The translations under genes were made by a program, and so were the position numbers. DNA of 64,000 bases from Sphingobacterium sp. UBA7855 (GTDB lineage Bacteria > Bacteroidota > Bacteroidia > Sphingobacteriales > Sphingobacteriaceae). Numbering within the stretch: the stretch's first letter is position 1; each line of letters starts with the position of its first letter. Below the pieces are notes generated by a model. It was given only the letters and a program-made list of their open reading frames with translations. It ran no database searches and had not been told where the DNA came from. Where the stretch lies: assembly GCA_002500745.1 (NCBI GenBank), contig DLST01000010.1, forward strand, positions 186,001 to 250,000, in the 5' to 3' direction. This document shows positions 29,272 through 38,841 of this stretch, in pieces.

Positions 29272-29401
29272 AAATAGCCGCGTAGAAGTACGTGTTTTAA
29301 TTTAAAAATATCCTACCCTTTTAGTTAAGATATATTGCTTGAATTTGGTTAAATCGAAAACGATTTAGGGGGGCATGTTGTTCTTTATTAAAAATAATAT
29401 T

Positions 29402-29908
29402 ATGGCAGAGAATAATTTAAGCGATAAAGACGCTTTAGCAAAGCTAAAAGAAATCGTTGATAAGATTGACGTAGGTACAGTATGCTCTTTTCCACAAGAT
29501 TCGGACTATCCACATGGTGTCCCTATGAGTAGACAAGAGGTTGATGAAGAAGGTAACATTTGGTACATCTGTTCAGCAGAAAGCGAAACATTTACAAATC
29601 TTTCACAAGATTCAAGAGTTTCTTTGTTTTATGCAGATCCTGGGAATTATACCTTTCTCAGTATAAATGGCGATGCGAGTCTTTCCCGGGATCAAGAAAG
29701 GATAGATCGTTATTGGAATAAGATGATGGAGGGATGGTTTGAGAAAGGGAAAGAGGATCCAAATATTCAGTTGTTAAAAGTTACTCCTCAAGAAGCTCAT
29801 TACTGGGATTCAAATTCGAATATGATTGTTAACCTGTTCAAAATGCTTAAAGCGAAAGTAACAGGCGAGACAGAAGATATAGGTAAAGAGGGAGATCTCA
29901 ATCTATAG
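29402..29908 (+). CDS. PPOX-fold (pyridoxamine 5'-phosphate oxidase-like) general stress protein 26 family
   Basis: 168 residues. The split beta-barrel flavin-binding family shows PHGVPMSRQEVDEEGNIWYI, SRVSLFYADPGNYTFLSINGDASLSRD and a late Trp (HYWDSNSN). Members bind FMN or F420-type cofactors and are linked to general stress; they usually do not make pyridoxal phosphate. The start chosen is the ATG at 29402 (MAENNLSDKD), because the upstream codons (MLFFIKNNI) lie outside the family's usual N-terminus. Single gene with its own terminator. Confidence 0.88.
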   Translation: MAENNLSDKDALAKLKEIVDKIDVGTVCSFPQDSDYPHGVPMSRQEVDEEGNIWYICSAESETFTNLSQDSRVSLFYADPGNYTFLSINGDASLSRDQERIDRYWNKMMEGWFEKGKEDPNIQLLKVTPQEAHYWDSNSNMIVNLFKMLKAKVTGETEDIGKEGDLNL

Positions 29909-29929
29909 TGTGCTCATATCAAATGTATA

Positions 29930-29968
29930 AAAAGGCTCCTCAATATTGAATTTTGAGGAGCCTTTTCT
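29930..29968 (+). terminator. Rho-independent terminator after the PPOX-fold gene
   Basis: AAAAGGCTCCTCAA (29930-29943) pairs perfectly with TTGAGGAGCCTTTT (29953-29966). The symmetrical A/T flanks make it potentially bidirectional, serving also the convergent small membrane gene. Confidence 0.9.
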
Positions 29969-29993
29969 GTGACTTGAGCAACGTCCCAACCCG

Positions 29994-30146
29994 TTACGCA
30001 TTTCCTTTAATAACACGAAGGAGAACTGCTATGATAGCAATGACCAATAGTATATGGATTAGTCCCCCGCCAACAAAGCCGCCGAAAAAGCTGATCGCCC
30101 ATATGAGTACCAAAATAACTGCAATAGTATATAATAAATTTCCCAT
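29994..30146 (-). CDS. Small membrane protein of the lmo0937 family, 50 residues
   Basis: ATG at 30146 to TAA at 29994. MGNLLYTIAVILVLIWAISF, then a glycine-rich turn (FGGFVGGG) and a second hydrophobic segment (LIHILLVIAIIAVLLRVI). This two-helix hairpin with the central Gly motif is the pattern of the lmo0937 family, widespread in stress-related contexts and of unknown function. The plus-strand frame over the same bases is a shadow. Confidence 0.8.
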   Translation of the reverse strand: MGNLLYTIAVILVLIWAISFFGGFVGGGLIHILLVIAIIAVLLRVIKGNA

Positions 30147-30645
30147 AGTAATAAATATATATGTTTATTGAATAACAATATTTATCGAACGATGGTTTAC
30201 TATATTTAATCTTTTTAATCGTTAACTGCATCCTACTATTTGTTATTTATTTGTGTTTTTTCCATTTACGGATTTTTTCGGTTGCATTTTGATATGGCGA
30301 AGCGGTATTAAATTGTATCAAGCGGACTAAGGTCCATTTGCCCTACCACATTACTCCTTAGAGTGTCCTGATCGGCAAAGCGTATGATCTAGCCTGAGCT
30401 ATTGTTTGATGTATATTGTTTTTTTGAACTTATTATTGAAATTGAGAAAATTGCACGGTTATAAATGAAAATAATGCGGTATATAGTGTTATTTTCTGAA
30501 AAATTTATCGTTTAAATGAGATATGGTTGTGTTTTATTCTGTTTATAACGAATATTGATGTGCGTATTTAGGTTCAGGCTCTTGTAGTGAGTATACTGGA
30601 CAGATGTACTGCCAATGAAATAATAAACTTAAAAATTCATAAAAG
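30147..30645. other. AT-rich intergenic region with no recognised gene
   Basis: About 500 bases between the small membrane gene and the DsbD-N protein. No frame of protein-like composition, RNA gene or strong hairpin was recognised, and no exact TAnnTTTG box was found. It may hold promoters for both divergent genes. Confidence 0.4.
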
Positions 30646-31095
30646 ATGAAAAAGATTTTAATTTTAGTAGCCCTGGTTATGTTTTCCGTTACGGGTGCTT
30701 TTGCTCAGATTCATAAACCCGTTAAATGGACTGTGGCCAGTAAAAAACTCAATAACAAGGAAGCAATTATTTACGTTAAGGCGACTATCCAAAATGGTTG
30801 GCACATCTATTCCCAACATGTGAAAGATGGCGGTCCGATACCAACTTCCTTTAATTTCAGTAAAGCTACTGATTATGCGCTAGTCGGAAATACCGCTGAA
30901 CCAAAACCCAAGATCAAACATGAAGAGGTTTTCAAAATGGATGTAGGGTATTTTACCAATGAAGTTATCTTTCAACAAAAAGTTTCTCTTATTAAAGGAG
31001 CTGCGACAGTAAAAGGTACTGTGGAATGGCAAGCTTGTGATGCTTCACAATGTCTTCCTCCAGATGAATACGCTTTTGCTGTAACGGTCAAATAG
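30646..31095 (+). CDS. Periplasmic stand-alone DsbD N-terminal-like domain protein
   Basis: 149 residues with a Sec signal peptide (VMFSVTGAFAQ). The remainder matches the DsbD alpha-domain (DsbC-binding) immunoglobulin fold: VKWTVASKKLNNKEAIIYVKA, NGWHIYSQ and VEWQACDASQCLPP, where two cysteines five apart mirror the redox pair of DsbD. The transmembrane and thioredoxin parts of full DsbD are absent, so it is a single-domain thiol carrier or a degenerate relative. Its redox partner is not encoded nearby. Confidence 0.85.
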   Translation: MKKILILVALVMFSVTGAFAQIHKPVKWTVASKKLNNKEAIIYVKATIQNGWHIYSQHVKDGGPIPTSFNFSKATDYALVGNTAEPKPKIKHEEVFKMDVGYFTNEVIFQQKVSLIKGAATVKGTVEWQACDASQCLPPDEYAFAVTVK

Positions 31096-31187
31096 CCTAA
31101 AGCAATTCAAATTTAAAGCAATTGCATGCTTCACCTACCACTATGGATGACTATGAGTAAATGTTATTTAGAATTATTTTAAATAGT

Positions 31188-31195
31188 TATCTTTG
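31188..31195 (+). promoter_or_regulatory. Candidate -7 promoter element for the methyltransferase
   Basis: TATCTTTG fits TAnnTTTG exactly and lies 64 bases before the ATG; TTTA at 31167-31170 could act as a weak -33 box. Confidence 0.45.
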
Positions 31196-31259
31196 CTTCT
31201 ATTGGAACAAGATAGGGTATATCTCTACTTATGTAAGTTAAACGATTATTTTTATTATC

Positions 31260-31946
31260 ATGAATACAATAGAACTGTTTGAAAATGAACGTGCAAGTGG
31301 CTATGATCAATTTGTTGAAACCTGGATCCCCAATTACCATTATTTTTTAGATCAGCTGCCTAAGCTCCTCCGAGAAACCGAAAATAAGGATTTATTGGTG
31401 GTCGGATGTGGCACAGGAAATGAAATAGAACGTTTTGTTGACACAGCAGAATCTTGGACAATAACGGGGGTAGATCCGTCACCGGAGATGATTAATCAGG
31501 CTCTGGAAAAATTTGAAGCGGACGAAAATGTTCATCTTGTCGAAGGTGTGGTAGGTGATTTGGACGAAGAGATGCAATATGGTGCTGCGACACTTTTACT
31601 TGTATTACACTTTTTAGAAGACAATGGCCAAAAATTGGCTATGCTGCAAGATATTTCCAAGAGAATGATGTCGCAAGCACCCTTGTTATTATTAGATATT
31701 ACGGGCAATAAGGAGCAGATTCAACAAAACTTGCAAATGTTGAGACTTCTTCTGCCCGATGGGATAGATGAAACACAGGTCGCTCAAAGATTGCGAAGAA
31801 TCGAGCATGAATTGTCGCATGTCTCGGAAGAACGATTAGCCGAGCTCTGTGAAGAAGCTGGATTTGAACCTCCTGTTCGATTCTTTCAATCATCGATTTA
31901 TATGGGGTGGATAATCCGAAAAAAAGATATTATTTCCTTTTCGTAG
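31260..31946 (+). CDS. Class I SAM-dependent methyltransferase
   Basis: 228 residues. Motif I is LLVVGCGTGNEIERF, followed by the acidic residue of strand 2 in ITGVDPSPEMINQALEKF and a motif II region LVEGVVGDL. This is the Methyltransf_25-like group whose substrates range widely (small molecules, quinones, tRNA); none can be assigned. It is monocistronic, with a promoter-like -7 box upstream and a terminator directly downstream. Confidence 0.88.
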   Translation: MNTIELFENERASGYDQFVETWIPNYHYFLDQLPKLLRETENKDLLVVGCGTGNEIERFVDTAESWTITGVDPSPEMINQALEKFEADENVHLVEGVVGDLDEEMQYGAATLLLVLHFLEDNGQKLAMLQDISKRMMSQAPLLLLDITGNKEQIQQNLQMLRLLLPDGIDETQVAQRLRRIEHELSHVSEERLAELCEEAGFEPPVRFFQSSIYMGWIIRKKDIISFS

Positions 31947-31962
31947 CAAAGGGATTGAAGGA

Positions 31963-32007
31963 AAGCCCCGCATTCATATAAAATGAAGGTTCGGGGCTTG
32001 CTTTTTA
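31963..32007 (+). terminator. Terminator after the methyltransferase
   Basis: AAGCCCCG (31963-31970) pairs with CGGGGCTT (31992-31999), with an inner TTCAT/ATGAA stem, followed by GCTTTTTAT. Confidence 0.8.
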
Positions 32008-32011
32008 TACA

Positions 32012-32048
32012 TAAAAAAATCCCCAGTGCTATTAACTTCACTGGGGAT
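32012..32048 (-). terminator. Terminator for the GH20 gene (minus strand)
   Basis: ATCCCCAGTG (32019-32028) and CACTGGGGAT (32039-32048) form a perfect 10-bp stem; read on the minus strand it is followed by a T run. It lies 31 bases past the GH20 stop, back to back with the preceding terminator. Confidence 0.85.
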
Positions 32049-32078
32049 AATGCTACTTTAAATTGTATATCGATTTTA

Positions 32079-34370
32079 CTAATCTTTCTGATGGAAAAAG
32101 GATGCTTTGGGAATATCGATCACCGGTGAATCTTTCACGCTATATTGAAGTTTTAAGGTGAATCCTCCGCCTGCTTCGATGAAATCTACAGCAATTGGAT
32201 GGTAGCCGGCTTCTAACGCAATCTGTCCACTTTTCATAATTGGTGCATGCTGTCCATCATTATCAACGACAAGCTGATCATGTATCCGCAGGACACCACC
32301 ATCATCACAAGTGAAGTAGAAATTATAGATTCCTTTTTCTTTGACATAAAGGTATCCTCTTATTTTTGCACCAAAAGAAGGTATTTTGATGGTATCGCTT
32401 AGTGCTACATTGCTGATTACTTCGTGGCGTACTTCGGGACCGGCAATGGCAGATGTATTAGCAAAAGTTCCATTAAAAAAAGTTGCTTTAAGGCCTGGTA
32501 TCAATGTTGTTTCATCCACTCTCACACTTTTTTTCCAGGTATCATACTTAAAATTAATTTGGTAGAGTTCACTGTTTGCTCCTGAAGACGAGATTGTTGC
32601 AAATCGAATCGGACCTTCTTTTTTTACAACGAGCGAATCTTTCAGTACGGGGCTCTGCTGGGTCGGAAGACTACCGTCGGTGCTATAATGTATTGGATTT
32701 TGAGGAAGTTCATTTTCGACCCTTAATATCGATTGTCCATCGACGATTACCTGTGTTTCGGCAAAACCTTCGAGGTCTGGCATGCGATAGCGCAAACCCA
32801 TTTTGTCCCAAAGTCCAAAGTGGGAAATTACACGATTTCTATAGCTATCGTATAACGGTTTGTTGGTCCATACACGTTCAGATAGCGCACTTAAACGCGG
32901 GAGAATCATAAACTCTAATCGCGCAGTGGAGGGGATCATTTCTGTCCATATATTGGCCTGAGCACCTTGTATTAAATGTGCTTTTTGGTTGGATATATCC
33001 GAAGGAACCACACTCATATTGTACACAGCATCTAGGCTGCTACTATTTGGAAGATAATCAAAATAGAGCGGATTGGTGGGCGTCATAATAACCCTGTGCC
33101 CACGGTTCACAGCCTCCTTAGGTGCATTTTTTTCCCAGCCACGCCAGTACATAACCATCATGCTAGTGTCTGAGCTGCCGTCCAATATTTCATCCCAGCC
33201 GATGCTCTGTTTATTTTTTGAACGGATAAAATTGTTTACCCGTTTGATGAAATAGCTCTGAAGATCATGTAAATTGGCAATTTGTTTTTCTACCATAAAA
33301 GCTTTAGCAGCAGCCGATTTTGCCCAAGAATCTTTCTCTACTTCATCGGCACCGATATGAATGTAAGGGGAGGGGAATAGTTCAATGATTTCACTGAGCA
33401 CATGTTTAACAAAGGTATAACTGCTTTCTTTCCAGGGGCTGATCGGTACGGAGAATTGTTTTCCCCAGCCGGCGGTTTGGCTGTCTAACAGCAGTTCGGG
33501 ATAGGCTTTTGTAGCCACCATCATATGCCCTGGCATATCTATTTCGGGAATGATTTCTATTTGTCTGCGCTGCGCATAAGCGACAATGTCTCTGATGTCC
33601 TGTTGGGTATAAAATCCCCCATACTCTTCTTTTCCGTTTCTTGTGCGGATCAATTCCTTGGGCAAATTAAAGTCTGGATTTTCTTTGGCCTTTGCAAAGC
33701 AGGCAGAATCTTGGTTGTTATACGTTCTCCAGGCACCATCTTCGGTAAGTTTAGGGTACTTCTTAATTTCGATCCGCCAACCCTGATCGTCCGTCAAGTG
33801 CAGATGGAATTTGTTGAACTTGTAGCTTGCAATTAGATCGATAAATTTATATAGATACTCTTTTGGAAAAAAATGGCGGGCAACATCGAGTTCGACTCCG
33901 CGCCATTGAAACGCAGGCTGATCTTTTACTGTAATATATGGAAGAGCCAGTTTAGCTGTTGTGCCCGAAAGTAAATATAATTGCTGAATGGTCTGTAAGC
34001 CGTAAAATGCTCCCTTTTCCGAAGCAGCAATGATCTGAATACCTTTTTGATCTATTTTCAATTCATAGCCCTCATCGGAGAGTCCTTGACCTTTGATCAA
34101 CTGCAGTGAAGCGCTAGCCCGCTTAACACTTTTTTTATTCAATTTCCCGAACAGCGCAAGGTCGATCCATCCTGACAAAGATTGTGAAGATAGCGCTGGA
34201 TCGATGTAGTAACCCAATTCTTGCCCCTTTAGCTGAAAAAGACCAGGATTGGATGCTAATTGTTGAGGAAAAGGAATGAGTTGCGGAACGGTAGTTTTAT
34301 TTTGCGCAAAGTTTGTCGTTGGCAAGTATAGGGCGCAGGACAGAAGAATGGTTGATAGAATTTTATTCAT
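32079..34370 (-). CDS. GH20 beta-N-acetylhexosaminidase with C-terminal PA14 domain
   Basis: Releases terminal GlcNAc or GalNAc by substrate-assisted catalysis. 763 residues from the ATG at 34370, chosen because it begins the signal peptide (MNKILSTILLSCALYL). An N-terminal GH20b-like domain (about 30-150), the catalytic barrel with the Asp342-Glu343 pair in HIGADEVEKDSW, then a chitobiase-type sandwich (near 530-620) and a PA14 domain (about 630-750, ATFFNGTFANTSAIAGPEVRH, FTCDDGGVLRIHD), probably for sugar binding. It is divergent from the second HTCS and may belong to that locus, or to the amino-sugar-like series further on. Confidence 0.94.
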   Translation of the reverse strand: MNKILSTILLSCALYLPTTNFAQNKTTVPQLIPFPQQLASNPGLFQLKGQELGYYIDPALSSQSLSGWIDLALFGKLNKKSVKRASASLQLIKGQGLSDEGYELKIDQKGIQIIAASEKGAFYGLQTIQQLYLLSGTTAKLALPYITVKDQPAFQWRGVELDVARHFFPKEYLYKFIDLIASYKFNKFHLHLTDDQGWRIEIKKYPKLTEDGAWRTYNNQDSACFAKAKENPDFNLPKELIRTRNGKEEYGGFYTQQDIRDIVAYAQRRQIEIIPEIDMPGHMMVATKAYPELLLDSQTAGWGKQFSVPISPWKESSYTFVKHVLSEIIELFPSPYIHIGADEVEKDSWAKSAAAKAFMVEKQIANLHDLQSYFIKRVNNFIRSKNKQSIGWDEILDGSSDTSMMVMYWRGWEKNAPKEAVNRGHRVIMTPTNPLYFDYLPNSSSLDAVYNMSVVPSDISNQKAHLIQGAQANIWTEMIPSTARLEFMILPRLSALSERVWTNKPLYDSYRNRVISHFGLWDKMGLRYRMPDLEGFAETQVIVDGQSILRVENELPQNPIHYSTDGSLPTQQSPVLKDSLVVKKEGPIRFATISSSGANSELYQINFKYDTWKKSVRVDETTLIPGLKATFFNGTFANTSAIAGPEVRHEVISNVALSDTIKIPSFGAKIRGYLYVKEKGIYNFYFTCDDGGVLRIHDQLVVDNDGQHAPIMKSGQIALEAGYHPIAVDFIEAGGGFTLKLQYSVKDSPVIDIPKASFFHQKD

Positions 34371-34708
34371 AAATTGTAATCTTTTGTAATCCACAAGTAT
34401 GTTAGAATGAGCTGCAATATACCAATATTTCAGGTATTCGATCGCAAAACGCTTCTTTTACTGCTGCGAATTCAATTCATTTGTATTTATAAATGTTTAA
34501 CCGACATTTATGAATAATATAGTATATTTAGCGCTGAAATAACCTTTGGACGAGGAAATATTGTGTAATACACCTTATTTTTGATATTTTAACCTGTTTG
34601 CTAATTTGATAATGAGCTGTTTGCTGTCTGGGCGCAGTGTATCTCAATTGAAAGTAAACTGTGGTTAAATGTGGAGTTAGATTTTATGGTGTTGTGAATG
34701 TTGTATCT
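34371..34708. other. Divergent intergenic region GH20/HTCS
   Basis: 338 bases, strongly AT-rich. No exact TAnnTTTG box was found on either strand; ATAACCTTTGG near 34540 is a near match with one extra base. A short AT palindrome (34485-34494) has low information content. Confidence 0.4.
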
Positions 34709-37700
34709 ATGAAAAATTTGCTAGTTGTCGTTATTTTTCTGTGGCACTTGAGCCAAGTTTTTGCGCAGCCTAGTCGCGCCCATTTTTTTTCTATTCAAGA
34801 TGGTCTGACCAATCAACAGGTATTGGACCTTGCTCATGATGATGAAGGATTTATGTGGATAGCGACAGAGCTTGGCTTAAATCGATTTGCGGGCAAAGCA
34901 TTTAGGAGCTATTACGCTTCGGAGAAACCAGATGGATTGTCTGTCAATAGTAATGAAATCAATACCTTACTGTACGATAATAAAAAAGTTTTTATAGGTA
35001 CGCGTGCCAATGGGCTCAATGTCCTCGATCTGAAGACCAATAAATTCAGTTATTATACACACGATTCGAATAATCCGAAGTCTATCGCTACCAACGATAT
35101 TACCGATATGATCAAAGGTTCGGACGGCAATCTATGGCTGGCAACTTACCATCAGGGATTACAGCATTTTGACATCACAAAGAAAGAATTTCGCTGTTTC
35201 AATAAAAAGAGCTTCCCTGGTCTTCCCGAAAATAGTATTTGGTCATTGGCTGAAGATAGAAAAAGGATACTCTATATTGGTCATGTAAATGAAGGGGTCA
35301 CCATATTTAATCCTATTAATCAATTTTCCAAAAGATTGACTGTTCAAAATACCAAAGGGCAACTGCCCGACAACGAAGTGAAAGCCCTGTTTTGTGATCG
35401 TTTCGATAACATTTGGATAGGCACCCGAAGAGGCCTTGCTGTCTATTGTCCTTCAACAGGTGAAACTATGCATATACCATTGGCAGGAGCATCAAAAAAT
35501 GGAAATGAACCATTTGTATATACGATTGAGGAAATTGGAAATACAATTTGGATCGGCGCCGAATCATCTCAGCTTTTTCTTTTTCAACCAGCATATGGTT
35601 TTGATCAGCAAATCTCGGGCGTTAAAGAGTTGAAAACTATCGATTTGGGAAAGGGTAATAATGCAATGGTCCAACGTATTGCAGCAGATCGATTTGGGAA
35701 TGTTTGGCTGGGCTTGTATGGTGGAGGTGTCGGCGTTATAAATCACATTCACCCTTTTTTTAATGTATTCCCCGAAGAAAATATGCTGCCTGATCGTCTA
35801 GCAACAGTAAGTAATATCATCGTTCGCAATAGCCAAACAATTTGGTTGACAACAGAAGGATCGGGTATCATTGAGATGGGTACAGATGGTCGTTTGAACA
35901 AACAGATAACGCATAAGGACGGCAGTCCGGACGATTATATATTGACTGCTTTTAGCGATCACAATGAACATGTTTGGGCAGGTTTACGCAAAGGTGGAGT
36001 AGCTGTTAGATATGCTGGCTCGTCCACATGGCATGAAATTGATCTTGGAGAGCGCGTGACAGAAGTCCGTGCAATTTACGAAGATCACCGCGGAGGAATT
36101 TGGATTGCTGGATATCAAGGTATATTTATATATGATCCAATAAAACATACTGTAGAAAAAGTGCTGATTAATAACCCAATGTTAGGTGACTATGCCCCTA
36201 GGGCGCTAGTCGAGGACGGGCAGCATAATATGTGGGTAGGTACCTATGGACAAGGCCTCTATATCTACAACAGCAATCATCAATTAATTCGAAGAATGGA
36301 TAGTGAGCATGGGTTACGAAATAATACCATCAACTATCTCTTGCGTGATAGGAATAATAACATTTGGGTGGCAACAAACCAAGGTTTGGCATTACAGGAG
36401 TCTCAGAAAAAAATTGGAGACTTAAAAATATTGTCCGTTCCTGGCGGCAATGCCTGGCTGTTTGTCAATGGCCTAGCGGAGGATCAGAATGGTCACATCT
36501 GGTGTTCGACGAAGTCTGGAATGCTCAGGTTCTTACCTTTAGAAAATCGCTTTCTACAATATGATCAGTCATTTGGCCTACCACTTGGCGGGTTTATTAA
36601 TGGTAGCGTGGGAAAAGATTTGAAGAATAGGCTGTTCTTTGGAATGCAAGACGGAATATGTTATTTTGATCCGAATGAGATCCCCTCAAATCTTCCGTTA
36701 TCGCCTGTCCGGGTAAGCCGATTTATTGTTTTTCGATCCGGTGAGTCGAATACCCAACAAGACGAGTATCCCTCGCCTAAAAATGAGATTAACCTCAACT
36801 ATAAGGAGAATAGCTTTCGTGTCGAACTTGCCATAATGGATGTCGCATTGGATGGATTGGTTGAATTCAGTTATCAACTGCAAGGACTCAATAATGATTG
36901 GATCTTCCTTGGGAATGAAACGAATCTAGATTTTCGGAATATTCCATATGGGGATCATGAATTGTTGATCCGGACACGGATGAAGAATGGGCAATGGTCC
37001 AAGACATACCAGCGACTGCTTATTAAGATTGCACCGCCGATATATTTAAGTTTAGGCGCTAAAATCGTTTATTTAATTCTGATACTGCTTATCGTTTATA
37101 CACTCATTTTCTTTTACTTCAAAAGAATGAAAGCAGAAACCGAATTGAAACTCAAAGAGAGGCAGCATCAACAGGATGAGCAGCTGCACTCGGAGCGGAT
37201 GAATTTTTATACGCGAATTACCCATGAGCTCCGCACACCATTGACACTTATTTTAGGGCCGTTGGATGATTTATCACAGGAAGGGGGACTGTCCGCAAAA
37301 AATAAAAGTTTGGTTCAGACTGTACAGAAAAGTGCGAATAGACTTTTTACGTTGGTTAACCAGCTGCTGGAGTTTCGCAAAGTGGAATCACAATTTAAAC
37401 CTTTGGTACTTGAATCCGGATCTTTACGTGACTTGCTCAACGACATTATTCATAAATATAAAACACTAAACAATAAGCCGCAGCTCCAAATATTATCGGA
37501 TTTTCCAGAAGTTGAAACTCGTACGCTGTTTGATGCCGAAATTATGCAATTGATTATCGATAATCTTTTATCAAACGCCTATAAATATACAGATTCAGGT
37601 CATATCAGATTGAGTCTAATATATGAGGAAACCAATCTTGCCAACTGGGCGGTATTAACGGTAGAAGATACTGGTTGTGGTATTCCTGCTAAGGATATTG

Positions 37701-38725
37701 AACGAATTTTTGAAAAATTTTATCAAATCTCCAAGGTTGGAGTTCAAGGTACAGGAATAGGTTTATCTTTAGTTAAGGAGTTAACAGCAATCCACCAAGG
37801 AAAGATAGGCGTAGTCAGTAAGGAAGGTGTCGGAACAACAGTGTCAGTCCGATTTTTATTAAATCGAGTGGTCGCCAAAAAATCTGAAGAGCCGGCGTCA
37901 AATGTGGAAGAAAGTCGTCCGTCGCTTGATCCTATTCGTCCGCTTATACTCTTGGTTGAGGATGATGTGGATTTGAGCGAGTACCTGGTGAAGGTGTTAA
38001 GCAATCATTATGATGTACAGACGGCCGAGAATGGGGCTACAGGTTTTGAGCGTGCTCAAGCTGTCGTTCCTGATTTAGTGTTAAGTGATGTCATGATGCC
38101 CGATATGGACGGGTTTGTTTTGGCAGAAAAGCTCAAAGCAGAGCGGGTGACAAGTCATATCCCAATTATTTTATTAACTGCAAGAGATACCGATGTGGAT
38201 AGACAACGTGGTTATGAGCTTGGGATTGATTCTTATCTGACTAAGCCCATTGGGAGTATGTTATTGTTGAAACGTATTGAAAATCTTCTGCAGAAGCAAA
38301 AAACAATGAATGCCGTTGTATTGCAAAAGTTAAAATCGGATAATCCGTCGGAATTAAAAGGGGAAATGATTGAGAAAGATGATTTATGGCGTGAGAATAC
38401 ATTCGTTCAGGATTTTATCACTATTGTAGAAGAGCATATGCAGGATGAAGTCTTGGACGCCGCTACGCTAGCAGAACGGATGCATATGAGCCAGTCGACA
38501 CTGTATCGGAAACTTAAAGGGATTACAGGGAAAAATATCAATCAACTGGTACGTAAGATCCGGATACATAAGGCAGCCGAACTGCTTCGTTCCGGAAATC
38601 ACAATGTGACTGAAGTTTCCTTCTTGGTCGGTATCAATAGCGCTATTTATTTTCGTCAATGTTTTAAAGAAGAATTTGGTAAACTTCCGTCCGAATACCA
38701 AAAATCAGATGGAAAGGGGAAATAA
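34709..38725 (+). CDS. Second hybrid two-component system sensor/regulator (HTCS)
   Basis: Controls the susCD-GH43-GH2 genes downstream. 1338 residues from the ATG at 34709, chosen because it opens a signal peptide (MKNLLVVVIFLWHLSQVFAQ). Propeller repeats (many IWIGTR/MWVGTYGQG strands, to about 680), Y_Y_Y (about 690-770), membrane helix (near 780-800), HisKA with His839 in ITHELRTP, HATPase_c (NLLSNAYKYTDSG, DTGCGIP, GTGIGLSL), receiver with Asp1127 (VLSDVMMPDMDG) and KPIG, and AraC-type helix-turn-helix. The residue after Lys in the receiver (KPIG rather than KPF) is slightly unusual. Its probable operator is the direct repeat at 38771-38816. Confidence 0.94.
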   Translation: MKNLLVVVIFLWHLSQVFAQPSRAHFFSIQDGLTNQQVLDLAHDDEGFMWIATELGLNRFAGKAFRSYYASEKPDGLSVNSNEINTLLYDNKKVFIGTRANGLNVLDLKTNKFSYYTHDSNNPKSIATNDITDMIKGSDGNLWLATYHQGLQHFDITKKEFRCFNKKSFPGLPENSIWSLAEDRKRILYIGHVNEGVTIFNPINQFSKRLTVQNTKGQLPDNEVKALFCDRFDNIWIGTRRGLAVYCPSTGETMHIPLAGASKNGNEPFVYTIEEIGNTIWIGAESSQLFLFQPAYGFDQQISGVKELKTIDLGKGNNAMVQRIAADRFGNVWLGLYGGGVGVINHIHPFFNVFPEENMLPDRLATVSNIIVRNSQTIWLTTEGSGIIEMGTDGRLNKQITHKDGSPDDYILTAFSDHNEHVWAGLRKGGVAVRYAGSSTWHEIDLGERVTEVRAIYEDHRGGIWIAGYQGIFIYDPIKHTVEKVLINNPMLGDYAPRALVEDGQHNMWVGTYGQGLYIYNSNHQLIRRMDSEHGLRNNTINYLLRDRNNNIWVATNQGLALQESQKKIGDLKILSVPGGNAWLFVNGLAEDQNGHIWCSTKSGMLRFLPLENRFLQYDQSFGLPLGGFINGSVGKDLKNRLFFGMQDGICYFDPNEIPSNLPLSPVRVSRFIVFRSGESNTQQDEYPSPKNEINLNYKENSFRVELAIMDVALDGLVEFSYQLQGLNNDWIFLGNETNLDFRNIPYGDHELLIRTRMKNGQWSKTYQRLLIKIAPPIYLSLGAKIVYLILILLIVYTLIFFYFKRMKAETELKLKERQHQQDEQLHSERMNFYTRITHELRTPLTLILGPLDDLSQEGGLSAKNKSLVQTVQKSANRLFTLVNQLLEFRKVESQFKPLVLESGSLRDLLNDIIHKYKTLNNKPQLQILSDFPEVETRTLFDAEIMQLIIDNLLSNAYKYTDSGHIRLSLIYEETNLANWAVLTVEDTGCGIPAKDIERIFEKFYQISKVGVQGTGIGLSLVKELTAIHQGKIGVVSKEGVGTTVSVRFLLNRVVAKKSEEPASNVEESRPSLDPIRPLILLVEDDVDLSEYLVKVLSNHYDVQTAENGATGFERAQAVVPDLVLSDVMMPDMDGFVLAEKLKAERVTSHIPIILLTARDTDVDRQRGYELGIDSYLTKPIGSMLLLKRIENLLQKQKTMNAVVLQKLKSDNPSELKGEMIEKDDLWRENTFVQDFITIVEEHMQDEVLDAATLAERMHMSQSTLYRKLKGITGKNINQLVRKIRIHKAAELLRSGNHNVTEVSFLVGINSAIYFRQCFKEEFGKLPSEYQKSDGKGK

Positions 38726-38770
38726 CTTCCATTAGCCAAAAAATACGCTCTTGGTGATTTTAATCAGCGA

Positions 38771-38816
38771 TTTTGACCGAATATTATATGTTTTTTGACG
38801 GATTTATATATGTTTT
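38771..38816 (+). promoter_or_regulatory. Direct repeat, 22-bp period, candidate HTCS operator
   Basis: Two 24-base copies (38771-38794 and 38793-38816, sharing two bases) agree at 20 positions. Both begin TTTTGAC and end TATATGTTTT. A 22-bp period is close to two helical turns, as expected for AraC-type DNA-binding domains. The second copy abuts the likely -33 box of the SusC promoter. Confidence 0.6.
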
Positions 38817-38841
38817 GGTGCGGTAAAACTCGCTAAGTTTG
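38814..38841 (+). promoter_or_regulatory. Candidate promoter for the second susCD
   Basis: TTTG (38814-38817) and TAAGTTTG (38834-38841, exact TAnnTTTG match) with a 16-base spacer, somewhat short. The leader to SusC would be about 130 nt. Confidence 0.45.

Noticed and set aside
29953..30171. 72-residue plus-strand frame over the small membrane gene
   Set aside because: The minus-strand 50-residue product has two membrane helices and a Gly motif typical of a known family; the plus frame has none.
34485..34494. ATTTATAAAT palindrome between GH20 and HTCS
   Set aside because: AT-only decamer in AT-rich DNA; too little information to call an operator.
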